DNA from: Oscillospiraceae bacterium
Lineage (GTDB): Bacteria; Bacillota; Clostridia; Oscillospirales; Oscillospiraceae
Assembly: GCA_009787995.1 (NCBI GenBank)
Contig: WQSH01000012.1
Location: forward strand, 1 to 40,347
Reading direction: 5' to 3'
Length of the DNA: 40,347 nucleotides
Both the position numbers and the translations under genes were made by a program. Below the pieces are notes generated by a model. The model did not search any database. It saw only the letters and a program-made list of their open reading frames with translations, and was not told the DNA's origin. This document shows positions 1-8,821 of the stretch, piece after piece; within the stretch, counting starts at the first letter, position 1, and every line of letters begins with the position of its first letter.

Positions 1-2
1 CC

Positions 3-305
3 CCTCCGCCTCCCCCGCCACCCCCTCCATCCGACGATGCGCCTCCCGTGGACTTTGGCGCATTCGGAAGGCTGACGCGCCCTGCCTCGGATGCGGCAAA
101 GCGCATTTTGAGGGGCGTCAGACGAGGCGATTTATACATTGTCACGCATTCAGAGTTCAAGGCAGGCTTTGAGGAGCGAGTAAATGCGATGCTCAGGGCA
201 TTCCCTGACGAAGTGCCCAACGAGGAATTTAAAAAACTGTTTAGCTTCTTGGTTTCAAATCCGGTGTTCAACAAGCAGACACAGGTTCCGGCACTCGAGG
301 GCTAA
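3..305 (+). CDS. C-terminal part of a short-chain dehydrogenase/reductase-like protein with a polyproline tract, truncated at window start
   Basis: Frame open to the window edge: PPPPPPPPPSDDAPPVDFGAFGRLTRPASDAAKRILRGVRRGDLYIVTHSEFKAGFEERVNAMLRAFPDE; the 'RGVRRGDLYIVTHSEF' tail resembles SDR C-termini. Confidence 0.5.
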   Translation, partial: PPPPPPPPPSDDAPPVDFGAFGRLTRPASDAAKRILRGVRRGDLYIVTHSEFKAGFEERVNAMLRAFPDEVPNEEFKKLFSFLVSNPVFNKQTQVPALEG

Positions 306-351
306 GTCGGTAAGTCGGGAAGGGTTTGAATACCAAAGGAGAGGCTATACA

Positions 352-1581
352 TTGGGCAAGCACGACAAAAGACAGCAAGTAGATAAGGCCAAGCGCCGCG
401 AGGGGCGCACAGCAAGCAAGGCTCTGGCGAAGAAACGGCGGATTAAGGCTGCGATAATCATTGCAGCCTCGGTCGCCGTTGTCGTTGCGGCTATGGCGCT
501 GGTGCTGAATACGAACGCCATGCGGCGTACGCTTACCGTAGTATCCGTCAATGGAAGGGATTTTTCCGTTGCAGAGTTTGAGTATTTTGCGACTGCTCAG
601 CTTGCTGAGCATCAGATGATGGTTATCCAGATGACGGGAGAACTGGACGGTGGGGGCATGCTCCCCATAGAGGGCGTTTCGCTTAGGAATCAATTGCAAG
701 ATGATTTCATAGGCAGGACATGGGCCGAGTTTGTGCGAGATCTTGCCCTCCGCAGGATATTGGAGCTGTCGTTGATGTACAGCGCCGCAGTCGAATATGG
801 CTTTGAGTTAGATGAAGCGGCGCGGCTGGAAATGGAAGAGGAAATTGAAATGCTGAGGGAAGATGCGAGGGGCTTGGAGATATCTTTTGAGCGGCGCCTC
901 AGGGACTTGTTTGGACGCAGCATGAACGAGCGGGTGCTTGCCGAAATCCAGGAGTTCATTCATACTGCGGTGGTGTTCGAGCAGTATATGCGGGATTTTC
1001 GCACTTTCACTGCAGCAGAGCTGGATGAGTTTTATGAAGCGAACACGCATTTGATGGACAATTTTACGTACAGGTTCATCCTTATGAGGGCGCATGATGT
1101 TGGAACAGTGTCAGACTTTGATTCTGAGGAAGAGTTTGAAGAGGCGAGGCAAGAGGCCCGGGCATGGACCAGCCGAGCCGCCGTGCGGATGGCGGAAGGG
1201 ATAACGACTCAAGCGGATTTTATCATTGCTGCCCGAGAGCACGACCCAGAAAACCTCTCTGAGCCGGATTCCACTTTGCGGTCGCACATGGGAGAATTGC
1301 TCGGGCCCTTCTACGGAGAGTGGATGCGTGACGAGTCCAGGAGCTACGGCGATATGACGACGGTAGATGTTCCTGCCGGCTCATTTGTCCTTTATTTCAT
1401 AGAGCGTGACGACAACACCGGGCTTACGGAGACGGGCGAGAGGGCGCGCGATGTCATTATTGAAGAGCGCTTGAGGACGCGGGGCTTTTCGGAGTGGCAG
1501 AACAGCCTTGATATACCGGAGCTGAGCCTAAGGTGGACTGAGCGCTTGGTGCAATACACCTTCAATCCTATGCAATTTTAA
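352..1581 (+). CDS. Membrane-anchored SurA-N/peptidyl-prolyl isomerase-like protein
   Basis: TTG start at 352 with RBS AAAGGAGAGG; basic N-terminus, one TM helix (AAIIIAASVAVVVAAMALVL), then 'VSVNGRDFSVAEFEYF' typical of SurA_N-like proteins. The ORF-track start at 184 overlaps the previous gene. Confidence 0.55.
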   Translation: MGKHDKRQQVDKAKRREGRTASKALAKKRRIKAAIIIAASVAVVVAAMALVLNTNAMRRTLTVVSVNGRDFSVAEFEYFATAQLAEHQMMVIQMTGELDGGGMLPIEGVSLRNQLQDDFIGRTWAEFVRDLALRRILELSLMYSAAVEYGFELDEAARLEMEEEIEMLREDARGLEISFERRLRDLFGRSMNERVLAEIQEFIHTAVVFEQYMRDFRTFTAAELDEFYEANTHLMDNFTYRFILMRAHDVGTVSDFDSEEEFEEARQEARAWTSRAAVRMAEGITTQADFIIAAREHDPENLSEPDSTLRSHMGELLGPFYGEWMRDESRSYGDMTTVDVPAGSFVLYFIERDDNTGLTETGERARDVIIEERLRTRGFSEWQNSLDIPELSLRWTERLVQYTFNPMQF

Positions 1582-1633
1582 AAACGGCCGCAAAATTTGT
1601 TTCTGCTTAAAAATTCAAAAAAATCCAAGAATC

Positions 1634-1669
1634 GCAAAGTCGGCTTCAAAACATGAAAGCCGACTTTGC
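1634..1669. terminator. Rho-independent terminator hairpin between convergent genes
   Basis: GCAAAGTCGGCTT (1634-1646) pairs perfectly with AAGCCGACTTTGC (1657-1669), followed by AAATTTGTTTATTTTTT. Confidence 0.8.
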
Positions 1670-1692
1670 AAATTTGTTTATTTTTTGTATGC

Positions 1693-3702
1693 CTAAATGT
1701 GCAACGATGCCTGGAAAGCCTGATTTACTGCTTCACAGATGCTAGCAACGCCATGGGCGTCGCCCACAATTTTTACCTCTGTCTCGGGTGCACAGTGCCG
1801 CAGCGAGTCGGCGACGTCCCAGCGCGGCTTCATGCCGATTGCGTAAAGGACTGTATCTGCCGCAAACTCGACAGCCTTGCCGCCCTGCACCTCAGTGCCT
1901 GTTACTTTGTCATCATGAATTTCCGTGATGCTCACGCCATAGTGGACGGGGATGCCCTCTGCCTTGAGGATTTTCGGGAACTCTGTTGCGGCAGTCCTTG
2001 CGCCTTGCATCAGCGTCATCATGGCAGTCTGTGGGTCTGCAAGCTCGATGACCTCAACATCCTTGCCCTCGCGCTTGAGCTCAATGGCGACTTCAAGGCC
2101 CACAACGCCTGCACCGATGATTACGACCTTCCCTTTGACGGGGGTCCTGCCCAGCTCGCCGTCCACAGCCCAGCCCACATGAGGTTTGTCAATGCCCTTG
2201 ATTTTCGGAACGGCGGGCTCTGAGCCGACGGCTATGATCAGCGCATCGTAGTTTTCTTTGTCCAGTAGCGCCTTTGTAGCCTCGGTATTCATCAGAATTT
2301 TTGCAGGGGTCTTGCCAGGCTGGCGGATTAGCCACTTAAGATAATCTTGGCAGTCGATTTTATATGGGGGGGCGGCGGCGCCGATTACATGACCGCCGAG
2401 CTCTCCCGTTTTTTCGTATAGCGTGACATCATGCCCTCGGTCGATGAGTGTCGTAAGGGCTGTAATGCCGGCAGGCCCGCCGCCGACGACGGCGACTTTC
2501 TTCTTGACCCTAGCCTCGGGCACAACGCCTTCGACCAAATCCCTTGCCATGAATGACATGGGGTTTACGGCGCAGAAAATCGGCTTGGGCACGAAGAGGT
2601 GACCCGTGCATGCATCGCAACGGAGGCAAGGGCGGCGGTCTTCAGGCCTGTTTTGCGCATACTTTCTGGGCATGTCGGGGTCAGCCATGAGCGGGCGGCA
2701 CATGGCGACAAAGTCCGCCCAGCCATTGCCGATAATCTCCTCCGCCATCTCGATGCTCACAATCGAACCGACGGTGGTGACAAGCAAGTCGGGGTGGGCC
2801 TCCTTGACCTTCCTCGCATAATGCACATTAAAGCCGCGATCCATCATGAAGTTCTGCATCCAATTGCGAAGATATGCATAGTTAAAATCGCTGTGCAGGC
2901 CGGCAGACATATGCGCAATGTCGATGTGAGGCTTCAGGTAGCCCAGCATTTCGAGAGTTTCGTCAAAATGCATGCCTTCTTCGGCAATTTCATCTGCGGA
3001 AATACGCATTTCAATAACAAAGTTCTCCCCGCACAACTCGCGGATTTTTTGGCAAACCTCGATAGCGAAGCGCGCCCGATTCTCTGTGGAGCCGCCGTAT
3101 TTGTCAGTCCTTTTGTTGTACAACGGGCTTGTGAATTGGGAGATTAAATTGCCGTGCCCACCGTGGACAAGCACGATATCCATGCCTGCTTGCTTCATGC
3201 GATAGGCGGCCATCGCATACTTCATGACGGTTTCGTCGATTTTCTCTTGGGTCATCTCGATGGAAGGGATTGGATCGCGGCCAAGCCTTGCTGCGCGTTG
3301 GCGCTCAGAATCCGAGATGAATGAGGATGAGGAAAATGGCGCATGACCTACTTCTTCAAAAGTGGTGTTTTCGCCGTTGTGGTTGATTTCAAAGGAAGCG
3401 TGGCACCCATATTCCTTGCACATGTCGGCATACCACGTCATAGGCAGGATGCCTAGGTCGTTGTTGAGGTTGAGCTGATAGGCCTCGTCTTTGCATTCGG
3501 TGATGTCGATTGAGCAGTTTCCAACATACAGTGTAGTTACGCCCCCGCGCGCAAACATTCTAAACCAGTTGACGAAATCCTTGGTGACCAGTCCGTCTTC
3601 GCTTGCGAGGTTTGGGGAGGGCGGGGCGAGAATTATCCTATTCTTAAAATCGACCCCCCTGATTCTGATTGGTTTAAACACGTGCTTGAAATTTGATTGC
3701 AT
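1693..3702 (-). CDS. OYE-family NADH:flavin oxidoreductase / 2-enoate reductase-like iron-sulfur flavoenzyme (paralog A)
   Basis: 669 aa: TIM-barrel OYE motifs (VHGGHGNLISQFTSPLYNKRTDKYGGSTENRARF), CLRCDACTGHLFVPKPIFC cluster, FAD motif VAVVGGGPAG and NAD motif VVIIGAGVVG. Confidence 0.9.
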   Translation of the reverse strand: MQSNFKHVFKPIRIRGVDFKNRIILAPPSPNLASEDGLVTKDFVNWFRMFARGGVTTLYVGNCSIDITECKDEAYQLNLNNDLGILPMTWYADMCKEYGCHASFEINHNGENTTFEEVGHAPFSSSSFISDSERQRAARLGRDPIPSIEMTQEKIDETVMKYAMAAYRMKQAGMDIVLVHGGHGNLISQFTSPLYNKRTDKYGGSTENRARFAIEVCQKIRELCGENFVIEMRISADEIAEEGMHFDETLEMLGYLKPHIDIAHMSAGLHSDFNYAYLRNWMQNFMMDRGFNVHYARKVKEAHPDLLVTTVGSIVSIEMAEEIIGNGWADFVAMCRPLMADPDMPRKYAQNRPEDRRPCLRCDACTGHLFVPKPIFCAVNPMSFMARDLVEGVVPEARVKKKVAVVGGGPAGITALTTLIDRGHDVTLYEKTGELGGHVIGAAAPPYKIDCQDYLKWLIRQPGKTPAKILMNTEATKALLDKENYDALIIAVGSEPAVPKIKGIDKPHVGWAVDGELGRTPVKGKVVIIGAGVVGLEVAIELKREGKDVEVIELADPQTAMMTLMQGARTAATEFPKILKAEGIPVHYGVSITEIHDDKVTGTEVQGGKAVEFAADTVLYAIGMKPRWDVADSLRHCAPETEVKIVGDAHGVASICEAVNQAFQASLHI

Positions 3703-3733
3703 AAAAACTATGTCCTTTCGTTTATGTAAATTT

Positions 3734-4690
3734 TTAATGGATTATAACGTTAAGACCCATGCCTTCCAACTGTTTTTTGCGCTCCTCGAGAAGCTCCTCC
3801 TTTGGAGGGGCCGCTTCAAAAACAGGCGCTGTCCTATTGAGCCGCTCCCATTTGACAATGCCTAGGTTGTGGTATGGCAAAATCTGAACAAGCTCGACTG
3901 CATCGCCGAGCTCAAGTATGAACCTTCCGATGTCGTCAAAAGCTTCTTTGGAATCTGTGTACATCGGCAAAACAGGTATCCTTATCTGAAATTTACCTCC
4001 GGCGGCGGCGATTTTTCGCGCATTTTCCAATATTAGCCCATTCGGCTTGCCAACGACCCTTTCGTGCATTTCGCTGTCCACACCCTTTATGTCGTAAAGG
4101 AATAAATCGGTATATGGCAAGATGGACTCGATGTCCTCCCATTTGACGAAACCCGTGGTGTCTACTGCGGTGTGGACGCCTTCGTCCTTGCAGCGCTTGA
4201 GCACTTCACGTACAAACTCCGGCTGAAAAAGGCATTCTCCCCCGGAGAGTGTCACACCGCCGCCGGATTTGTCGAAAAAGGGTTTCTCGCGCATGACCCT
4301 TCCCATGATTTCGTCGACGGTGTAATCGGTGCCGCACATATACAGAGCCTTAGACATACACGCTTCGGCACAATTGCCGCAGTCGTCGCACTTGCTGCGG
4401 TCGATTGTTATTAGCTGGATTTCCTCGTCCGTTCCCATTGCCGCTTTTGTTTCGCCCCGGGAAATTGCATCGCGAGGGCAGGCGTCCAGGCAACGCCCGC
4501 ATTTTTCGGTGCCTACGCACTTAATGCTCATCCAGTTGAGCTCTGTATGAAATGCCAAAGATTCCGGGCTGTGGCACCAGGGGCAGCTGAGCGGGCAGCC
4601 TTTGAAAAAAACTGTAAGGCGTATGCCCGGGCCGTCGTGGACAGAAAATCCTTGGATGTCAAAAATTTTGCCAATGACTTGTTTTTCCAT
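3734..4690 (-). CDS. Glycyl-radical enzyme activating enzyme (radical SAM, PflA-like, with ferredoxin insert)
   Basis: KGCPLSCPWCHSPES radical SAM motif, ferredoxin-type Cys motifs, GGGVTLSGGECLFQPEF; RBS GGGGAAG upstream of ATG 4690. Confidence 0.9.
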   Translation of the reverse strand: MEKQVIGKIFDIQGFSVHDGPGIRLTVFFKGCPLSCPWCHSPESLAFHTELNWMSIKCVGTEKCGRCLDACPRDAISRGETKAAMGTDEEIQLITIDRSKCDDCGNCAEACMSKALYMCGTDYTVDEIMGRVMREKPFFDKSGGGVTLSGGECLFQPEFVREVLKRCKDEGVHTAVDTTGFVKWEDIESILPYTDLFLYDIKGVDSEMHERVVGKPNGLILENARKIAAAGGKFQIRIPVLPMYTDSKEAFDDIGRFILELGDAVELVQILPYHNLGIVKWERLNRTAPVFEAAPPKEELLEERKKQLEGMGLNVIIH

Positions 4691-4767
4691 ATGCACTTCC
4701 CCAATCCATGTTTTTCTGGTATTATGTCATAGGCGCTTGCGCCGAGATGATATATGCATTTTCAAAC

Positions 4768-4776
4768 ATTATAGCA
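4768..4776 (-). promoter_or_regulatory. Extended -10 promoter for the activase/OYE operon
   Basis: TGCTATAAT on the minus strand (TGn + perfect TATAAT) in the divergent intergenic region. Confidence 0.45.
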
Positions 4777-4823
4777 TAAATATAACATAAAAAACAGCAT
4801 TATTGAAAGGAATTGTAGCAAGT

Positions 4824-6755
4824 ATGTACAAGTCAAAGTATCCGAATCTGTTTAAACCGCTGAAAATTCGTAATCTTGTGATGAAAAACCGTATTATGTC
4901 CGCACCAAACATGCTGTTCCACACAATAGGAGGAAGGCCGGACAACTTCTACATTTCGTACCTAGAGCACAAAGCGAGGGGAGGGTGCGGCATTGTCACC
5001 CTGGGAGAAGCCAATGTTTGTGATGGCGGGAACCATACTCCCGGCATGGAGACGACCTTGGAAAATATGGCCATCTATGCAGAAATGGCCCAAGCAATCC
5101 ATGAACATGGCGCAATAGCCAGCGTCGAGCTGACCCACGGCGGACAGGGGGCAAAGACGCAATTTAACATTGACCCCAATATGATCATGGGGCCATGCGA
5201 AACAGTGAACCCAATGACAGGGGCAAAAGTGAGGGCTATGACCGCAGATGACATGGAGCATGTGGCGACGGCATTTGCCGACGCAGCGGCATACTACATC
5301 CACGCAGGCTTCGACACGGTGCTGGTACATTGCGCCCATGGCTGGTTGCTCACGCAGTTCCTGTCACCAATAATCAACAAGCGTACCGACGAATATGGGG
5401 GGAGCTTGGAAAACCGTATGCGCTTCCCGCTCCAGGTTCTAAAGAAAATACGAGAAAGACTGGGGGAGAACAGGGCAATCCTGATTCGGCTGTCAGGCTC
5501 TGAGAGGGAGCCAAGTGGGTTCACGACGGACGATATTGCAGTATTTTTGTCAAAGGCTCAAGAATATGTGGACATGGCCGAAATATCGACCGAAGGGTTT
5601 GGCACGATTTTTGCAACACCATTTGTCGAGCGCGGGCAGAATGTGCCTCTTGCCGAAGCCTTGAAGAAGTCGGGACTTGTGAAAATCCCGCTCTTCACGG
5701 TCGGCTCGATTCTGGGCCCGGCGCAGGCCGAGGAAATAATCGCATCAAGAAAGGCGGACGGCGTATCAATGTCCAGGGCGCTGATTGCCGATCCATTCCT
5801 GCCAAAAAAAGCTGCGCTGGGAGCGGAAGACGACATCACCCCCTGCCTGCGCTGCATGAACTGCACAGGCAGCGACAATGCGAGGCGGCACCTCATTTGC
5901 AGCGTCAACCCGCTTATAGCCAGGGAAGCGCGCCTCGGCTTTGGCGATACTGCCATCAAACCCGCAAGAGTTGCAAAAAAAGTCCTGGTGGTCGGCGGCG
6001 GACCGGCAGGGATGCAGGCGGCAATCACGGCCTCCGAGCGCGGACATGACGTCACGCTTGTGGAGAGGGGAGAGGCGCTCGGCGGTTATTTGCGCTTTGT
6101 CGAAAAGGACAGCCATAAAAGCGAACTTAAGCAGCTTTTAGCTTTTTTAATCCGCAAGGCAAACCGTTCGGGGGCAAAAATCCTGCTAAACACTGCGGCG
6201 ACCGATGAGCTAATTGAAAAGATTACGCCCGACAATATAATTGTTGCGACGGGTGGCAGGCCCATTGTGCCCGGCATAAAGGGCATCGAAAATGCGCACC
6301 ATGCTGCAGAAGTGTACTTAAATGGCGAGCTTTCAATAGGCAAGGATGTCGTCATAATTGGCGGCGGGCTGACAGGGCTTGAGACCGGGCTGCATCTTGC
6401 AAGCCAGGGCAAGCAGGTTACGGTGCTTGAGCTAGAGGAGAGCATTGTAAAGGACACAATGGATTTGTATACTATGAGCGTAATGGATGCCGCCGGAAAG
6501 CATGGGCTAACGGTCATCACTGGGGCAAAGACTCTCGAAATAACCGACTGCAACGTGACATACGAGCAAGATGGAAAAAGGCAAACCTTAATGGCCGACA
6601 CCATATTGCACGCCATAGGCATGCGCCAGTGTGCGCAGGTATACTTAGACCTGCACGATAAGGCGCCGTTCGTCGCTCTGATTGGCGATGCAAAAGCGCC
6701 GGGCAAAGTTGACGGAGCAATCCACGGCGGATTCTTTGCGGCATTGGAGGTATAG
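4824..6755 (+). CDS. OYE-family 2-enoate reductase-like flavoenzyme (paralog B)
   Basis: VHCAHGWLLTQFLSPIINKRTDEYGGSLENRMRF, CLRCMNCTGSDNARRHLIC, VLVVGGGPAG, VVIIGGGLTG; ATG 4824 preceded by GAAAGGA. Confidence 0.9.
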   Translation: MYKSKYPNLFKPLKIRNLVMKNRIMSAPNMLFHTIGGRPDNFYISYLEHKARGGCGIVTLGEANVCDGGNHTPGMETTLENMAIYAEMAQAIHEHGAIASVELTHGGQGAKTQFNIDPNMIMGPCETVNPMTGAKVRAMTADDMEHVATAFADAAAYYIHAGFDTVLVHCAHGWLLTQFLSPIINKRTDEYGGSLENRMRFPLQVLKKIRERLGENRAILIRLSGSEREPSGFTTDDIAVFLSKAQEYVDMAEISTEGFGTIFATPFVERGQNVPLAEALKKSGLVKIPLFTVGSILGPAQAEEIIASRKADGVSMSRALIADPFLPKKAALGAEDDITPCLRCMNCTGSDNARRHLICSVNPLIAREARLGFGDTAIKPARVAKKVLVVGGGPAGMQAAITASERGHDVTLVERGEALGGYLRFVEKDSHKSELKQLLAFLIRKANRSGAKILLNTAATDELIEKITPDNIIVATGGRPIVPGIKGIENAHHAAEVYLNGELSIGKDVVIIGGGLTGLETGLHLASQGKQVTVLELEESIVKDTMDLYTMSVMDAAGKHGLTVITGAKTLEITDCNVTYEQDGKRQTLMADTILHAIGMRQCAQVYLDLHDKAPFVALIGDAKAPGKVDGAIHGGFFAALEV

Positions 6756-6810
6756 GCGGGAAAGAGCATTGGTTTGCCCATGTGCAAACATATAAGGAGG
6801 GATTAATGCC

Positions 6811-8754
6811 ATGGAGAAATATCCAAATCTGTTTTCATCGATAACCCTGGCCGGAACGGTGTTCCGCAATCGAATTTTTTCATCGCCCACGGGGCCTGCG
6901 TATATGACCTCGCAGCATTTTCCGCTGCAAGAAACTAATGCCTACTATGAAGTGAAGGCAATTGGCGGGGCGGCATCCGTATGCGTCGGAGATGCGGTCA
7001 TCGACTCAAAAAATGCGAGGTTTAACAATGGTCACCTGGCCCTCGACAATCCAGCAGGCTTGGCTGCGATGTCAAGGCTATCGGAAGCCATTACCAGACA
7101 TGGCGCAGTCGCCTCAATTGAACTGTCGCATAGCGGGAGCCACTCCCATTCATCGGCCAGGGAAGGAATCCAGCTTTATGGGCCTATGGAGTATACTACT
7201 GCGGAGGGCTACAAGGTCCTGCCGATGACCGAGGAAATTATATACGAAATTGTGGACAAATATGTCGCTGCGGCTCTTTATGCAAAAAGCTGCGGCTTTG
7301 GTATGGTGACGATACATGGCGGACACGGCTGGCTACTCACCGAATTTATGTCGCCTGTCACAAATCAGCGCACCGACAAATGGGGAGGCTCAGTAGAAAA
7401 CCGGTGCCGCTTCGCAGTTGAAGTCTGCAAGGCGGTGCGCCGTGCCGTCGGGCCGAAATTCCCAATTGAAATGAGGATATCAGGCTCTGAGTGCAACCCC
7501 AATGGCTACGACCTTGATGAAGGAGTTGCGATTGCGAAGCAGCTGGATGGGCATCTGGACTTGATTCATGTCTCGGCGGGCAGCCATGAGGTCTGGGATG
7601 TGTTTACCGTGACCCACCCCGACATGTTCCTACCCGACGGAGCTAATGTGAAATATGCAGCGGAGATAAAAAAGCATGTGAAGACTGCGGTCGCAACGGT
7701 CGGTGCGCTGGCTGACCCTGAGCTTATGGAAGAGATTATAGCCACCGGGCAGGCCGATGTCGTCCAACTTGCGCGCGGGCTGATGGCAGACCCTGATTTG
7801 CCGATTAAGGCCTGGGTGGGAAGGGAGAAGGAGGTCAACAAATGCATGCGTTGCCTCACATGCTTCTCGACCCATATGATGAGAGGCCAGTGGCTCTGCC
7901 CGCTAAACCCCGAGCTCGGGCATGAGTTGGACGCAAGGATAACTCCCCGGCCGGCTGTTAAGAAAAAAGTCCTTGTCGCAGGCGGGGGAGTTGGGGGAAT
8001 GCAGGCGGCGATAACAGCGGCAGAGCGGGGGCATGAGGTAATACTTTGCGAAAAGTCCGGCAAGCTCGGGGGCGTGCTCAACTGTGAGCACGATGTGCCA
8101 TTTAAGAAGCCGCTTGCCGAATACTTGGAGCGCCAGGCGGTTGCTGTAAAAAAAGCGGGAGTGGATGTAAGGTTGGGCACGGAGGTCACACCGGAGCTCG
8201 CTAAGTCGCTCTCGCCTGATGTGCTAATTGCGGCGCTCGGCGCAAGCCCGGCCGTTCCAAAGATATCCGGAACAGCAAATGCCAATGTATTCAGTGCGGA
8301 GGATATTTACAATGATGTTGGGAAGGCCGGAAAAAAGGTAGTTATCCTGGGGGGCGGGCTGGTTGGCACGGAGCTTGCTATTTACCTGGCGCAGCTTGGG
8401 CGTGAAGTGACAATTTTGGAGATGGCTGAGGGTCTGCACGATGGCGGGAACATGTTACACGGTCTTGCTATTAGGCTGGAGCTTGAGCGGCGGAAGGTGT
8501 CTGTGAGCCTATCGACGGAAGCCGTTGGAATAAGCGGTGGGGGAGTTGTGGGCAAAGCCCCCAGCGGCGAGAAGCTCTTTGAGGCAGACACGGTCGTCTA
8601 TGCTGTCGGACAAACGCCAAAAAGGGCCGAGGCAGAGGCGCTGCGGAGTTCGGCGGCTGAGTTTCACCAAATCGGCGATTGCCTGGATGCGCAAAACATT
8701 ACGGAAGCAACACGGCTGGCGTACCATATAGCAAAAGACATAGGCAGGTACTAG
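6811..8754 (+). CDS. OYE-family 2-enoate reductase-like flavoenzyme (paralog C)
   Basis: IHGGHGWLLTEFMSPVTNQRTDKWGGSVENRCRF, CMRCLTCFSTHMMRGQWLC, VLVAGGGVGG, VVILGGGLVG; RBS AAGGAGGG upstream. Confidence 0.9.
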   Translation: MEKYPNLFSSITLAGTVFRNRIFSSPTGPAYMTSQHFPLQETNAYYEVKAIGGAASVCVGDAVIDSKNARFNNGHLALDNPAGLAAMSRLSEAITRHGAVASIELSHSGSHSHSSAREGIQLYGPMEYTTAEGYKVLPMTEEIIYEIVDKYVAAALYAKSCGFGMVTIHGGHGWLLTEFMSPVTNQRTDKWGGSVENRCRFAVEVCKAVRRAVGPKFPIEMRISGSECNPNGYDLDEGVAIAKQLDGHLDLIHVSAGSHEVWDVFTVTHPDMFLPDGANVKYAAEIKKHVKTAVATVGALADPELMEEIIATGQADVVQLARGLMADPDLPIKAWVGREKEVNKCMRCLTCFSTHMMRGQWLCPLNPELGHELDARITPRPAVKKKVLVAGGGVGGMQAAITAAERGHEVILCEKSGKLGGVLNCEHDVPFKKPLAEYLERQAVAVKKAGVDVRLGTEVTPELAKSLSPDVLIAALGASPAVPKISGTANANVFSAEDIYNDVGKAGKKVVILGGGLVGTELAIYLAQLGREVTILEMAEGLHDGGNMLHGLAIRLELERRKVSVSLSTEAVGISGGGVVGKAPSGEKLFEADTVVYAVGQTPKRAEAEALRSSAAEFHQIGDCLDAQNITEATRLAYHIAKDIGRY

Positions 8755-8821
8755 CCACATTAGCGCCGCCCGGCGCAATTTAGGACGCCATTTTTGGCTT
8801 TGGAGGATTGGAGGAATATTT

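Noticed and set aside
268-699. Minus-strand 143-aa ORF opposite the SurA-like gene
   Set aside because: Antisense to a well-supported CDS, no RBS or recognisable domain; typical shadow ORF.
6086-6787. Minus-strand 233-aa ORF opposite OYE paralog B
   Set aside because: Low-complexity Ser/Pro-rich antisense translation of a conserved enzyme gene.
7566-8285. Minus-strand 239-aa ORF opposite OYE paralog C
   Set aside because: Antisense to the FAD-binding region; no independent coding evidence.
8761-8777. Small GCGCC/GGCGC hairpin between OYE-C and ADH
   Set aside because: Short stem, no T-run, within a likely operon; not enough for a terminator call.
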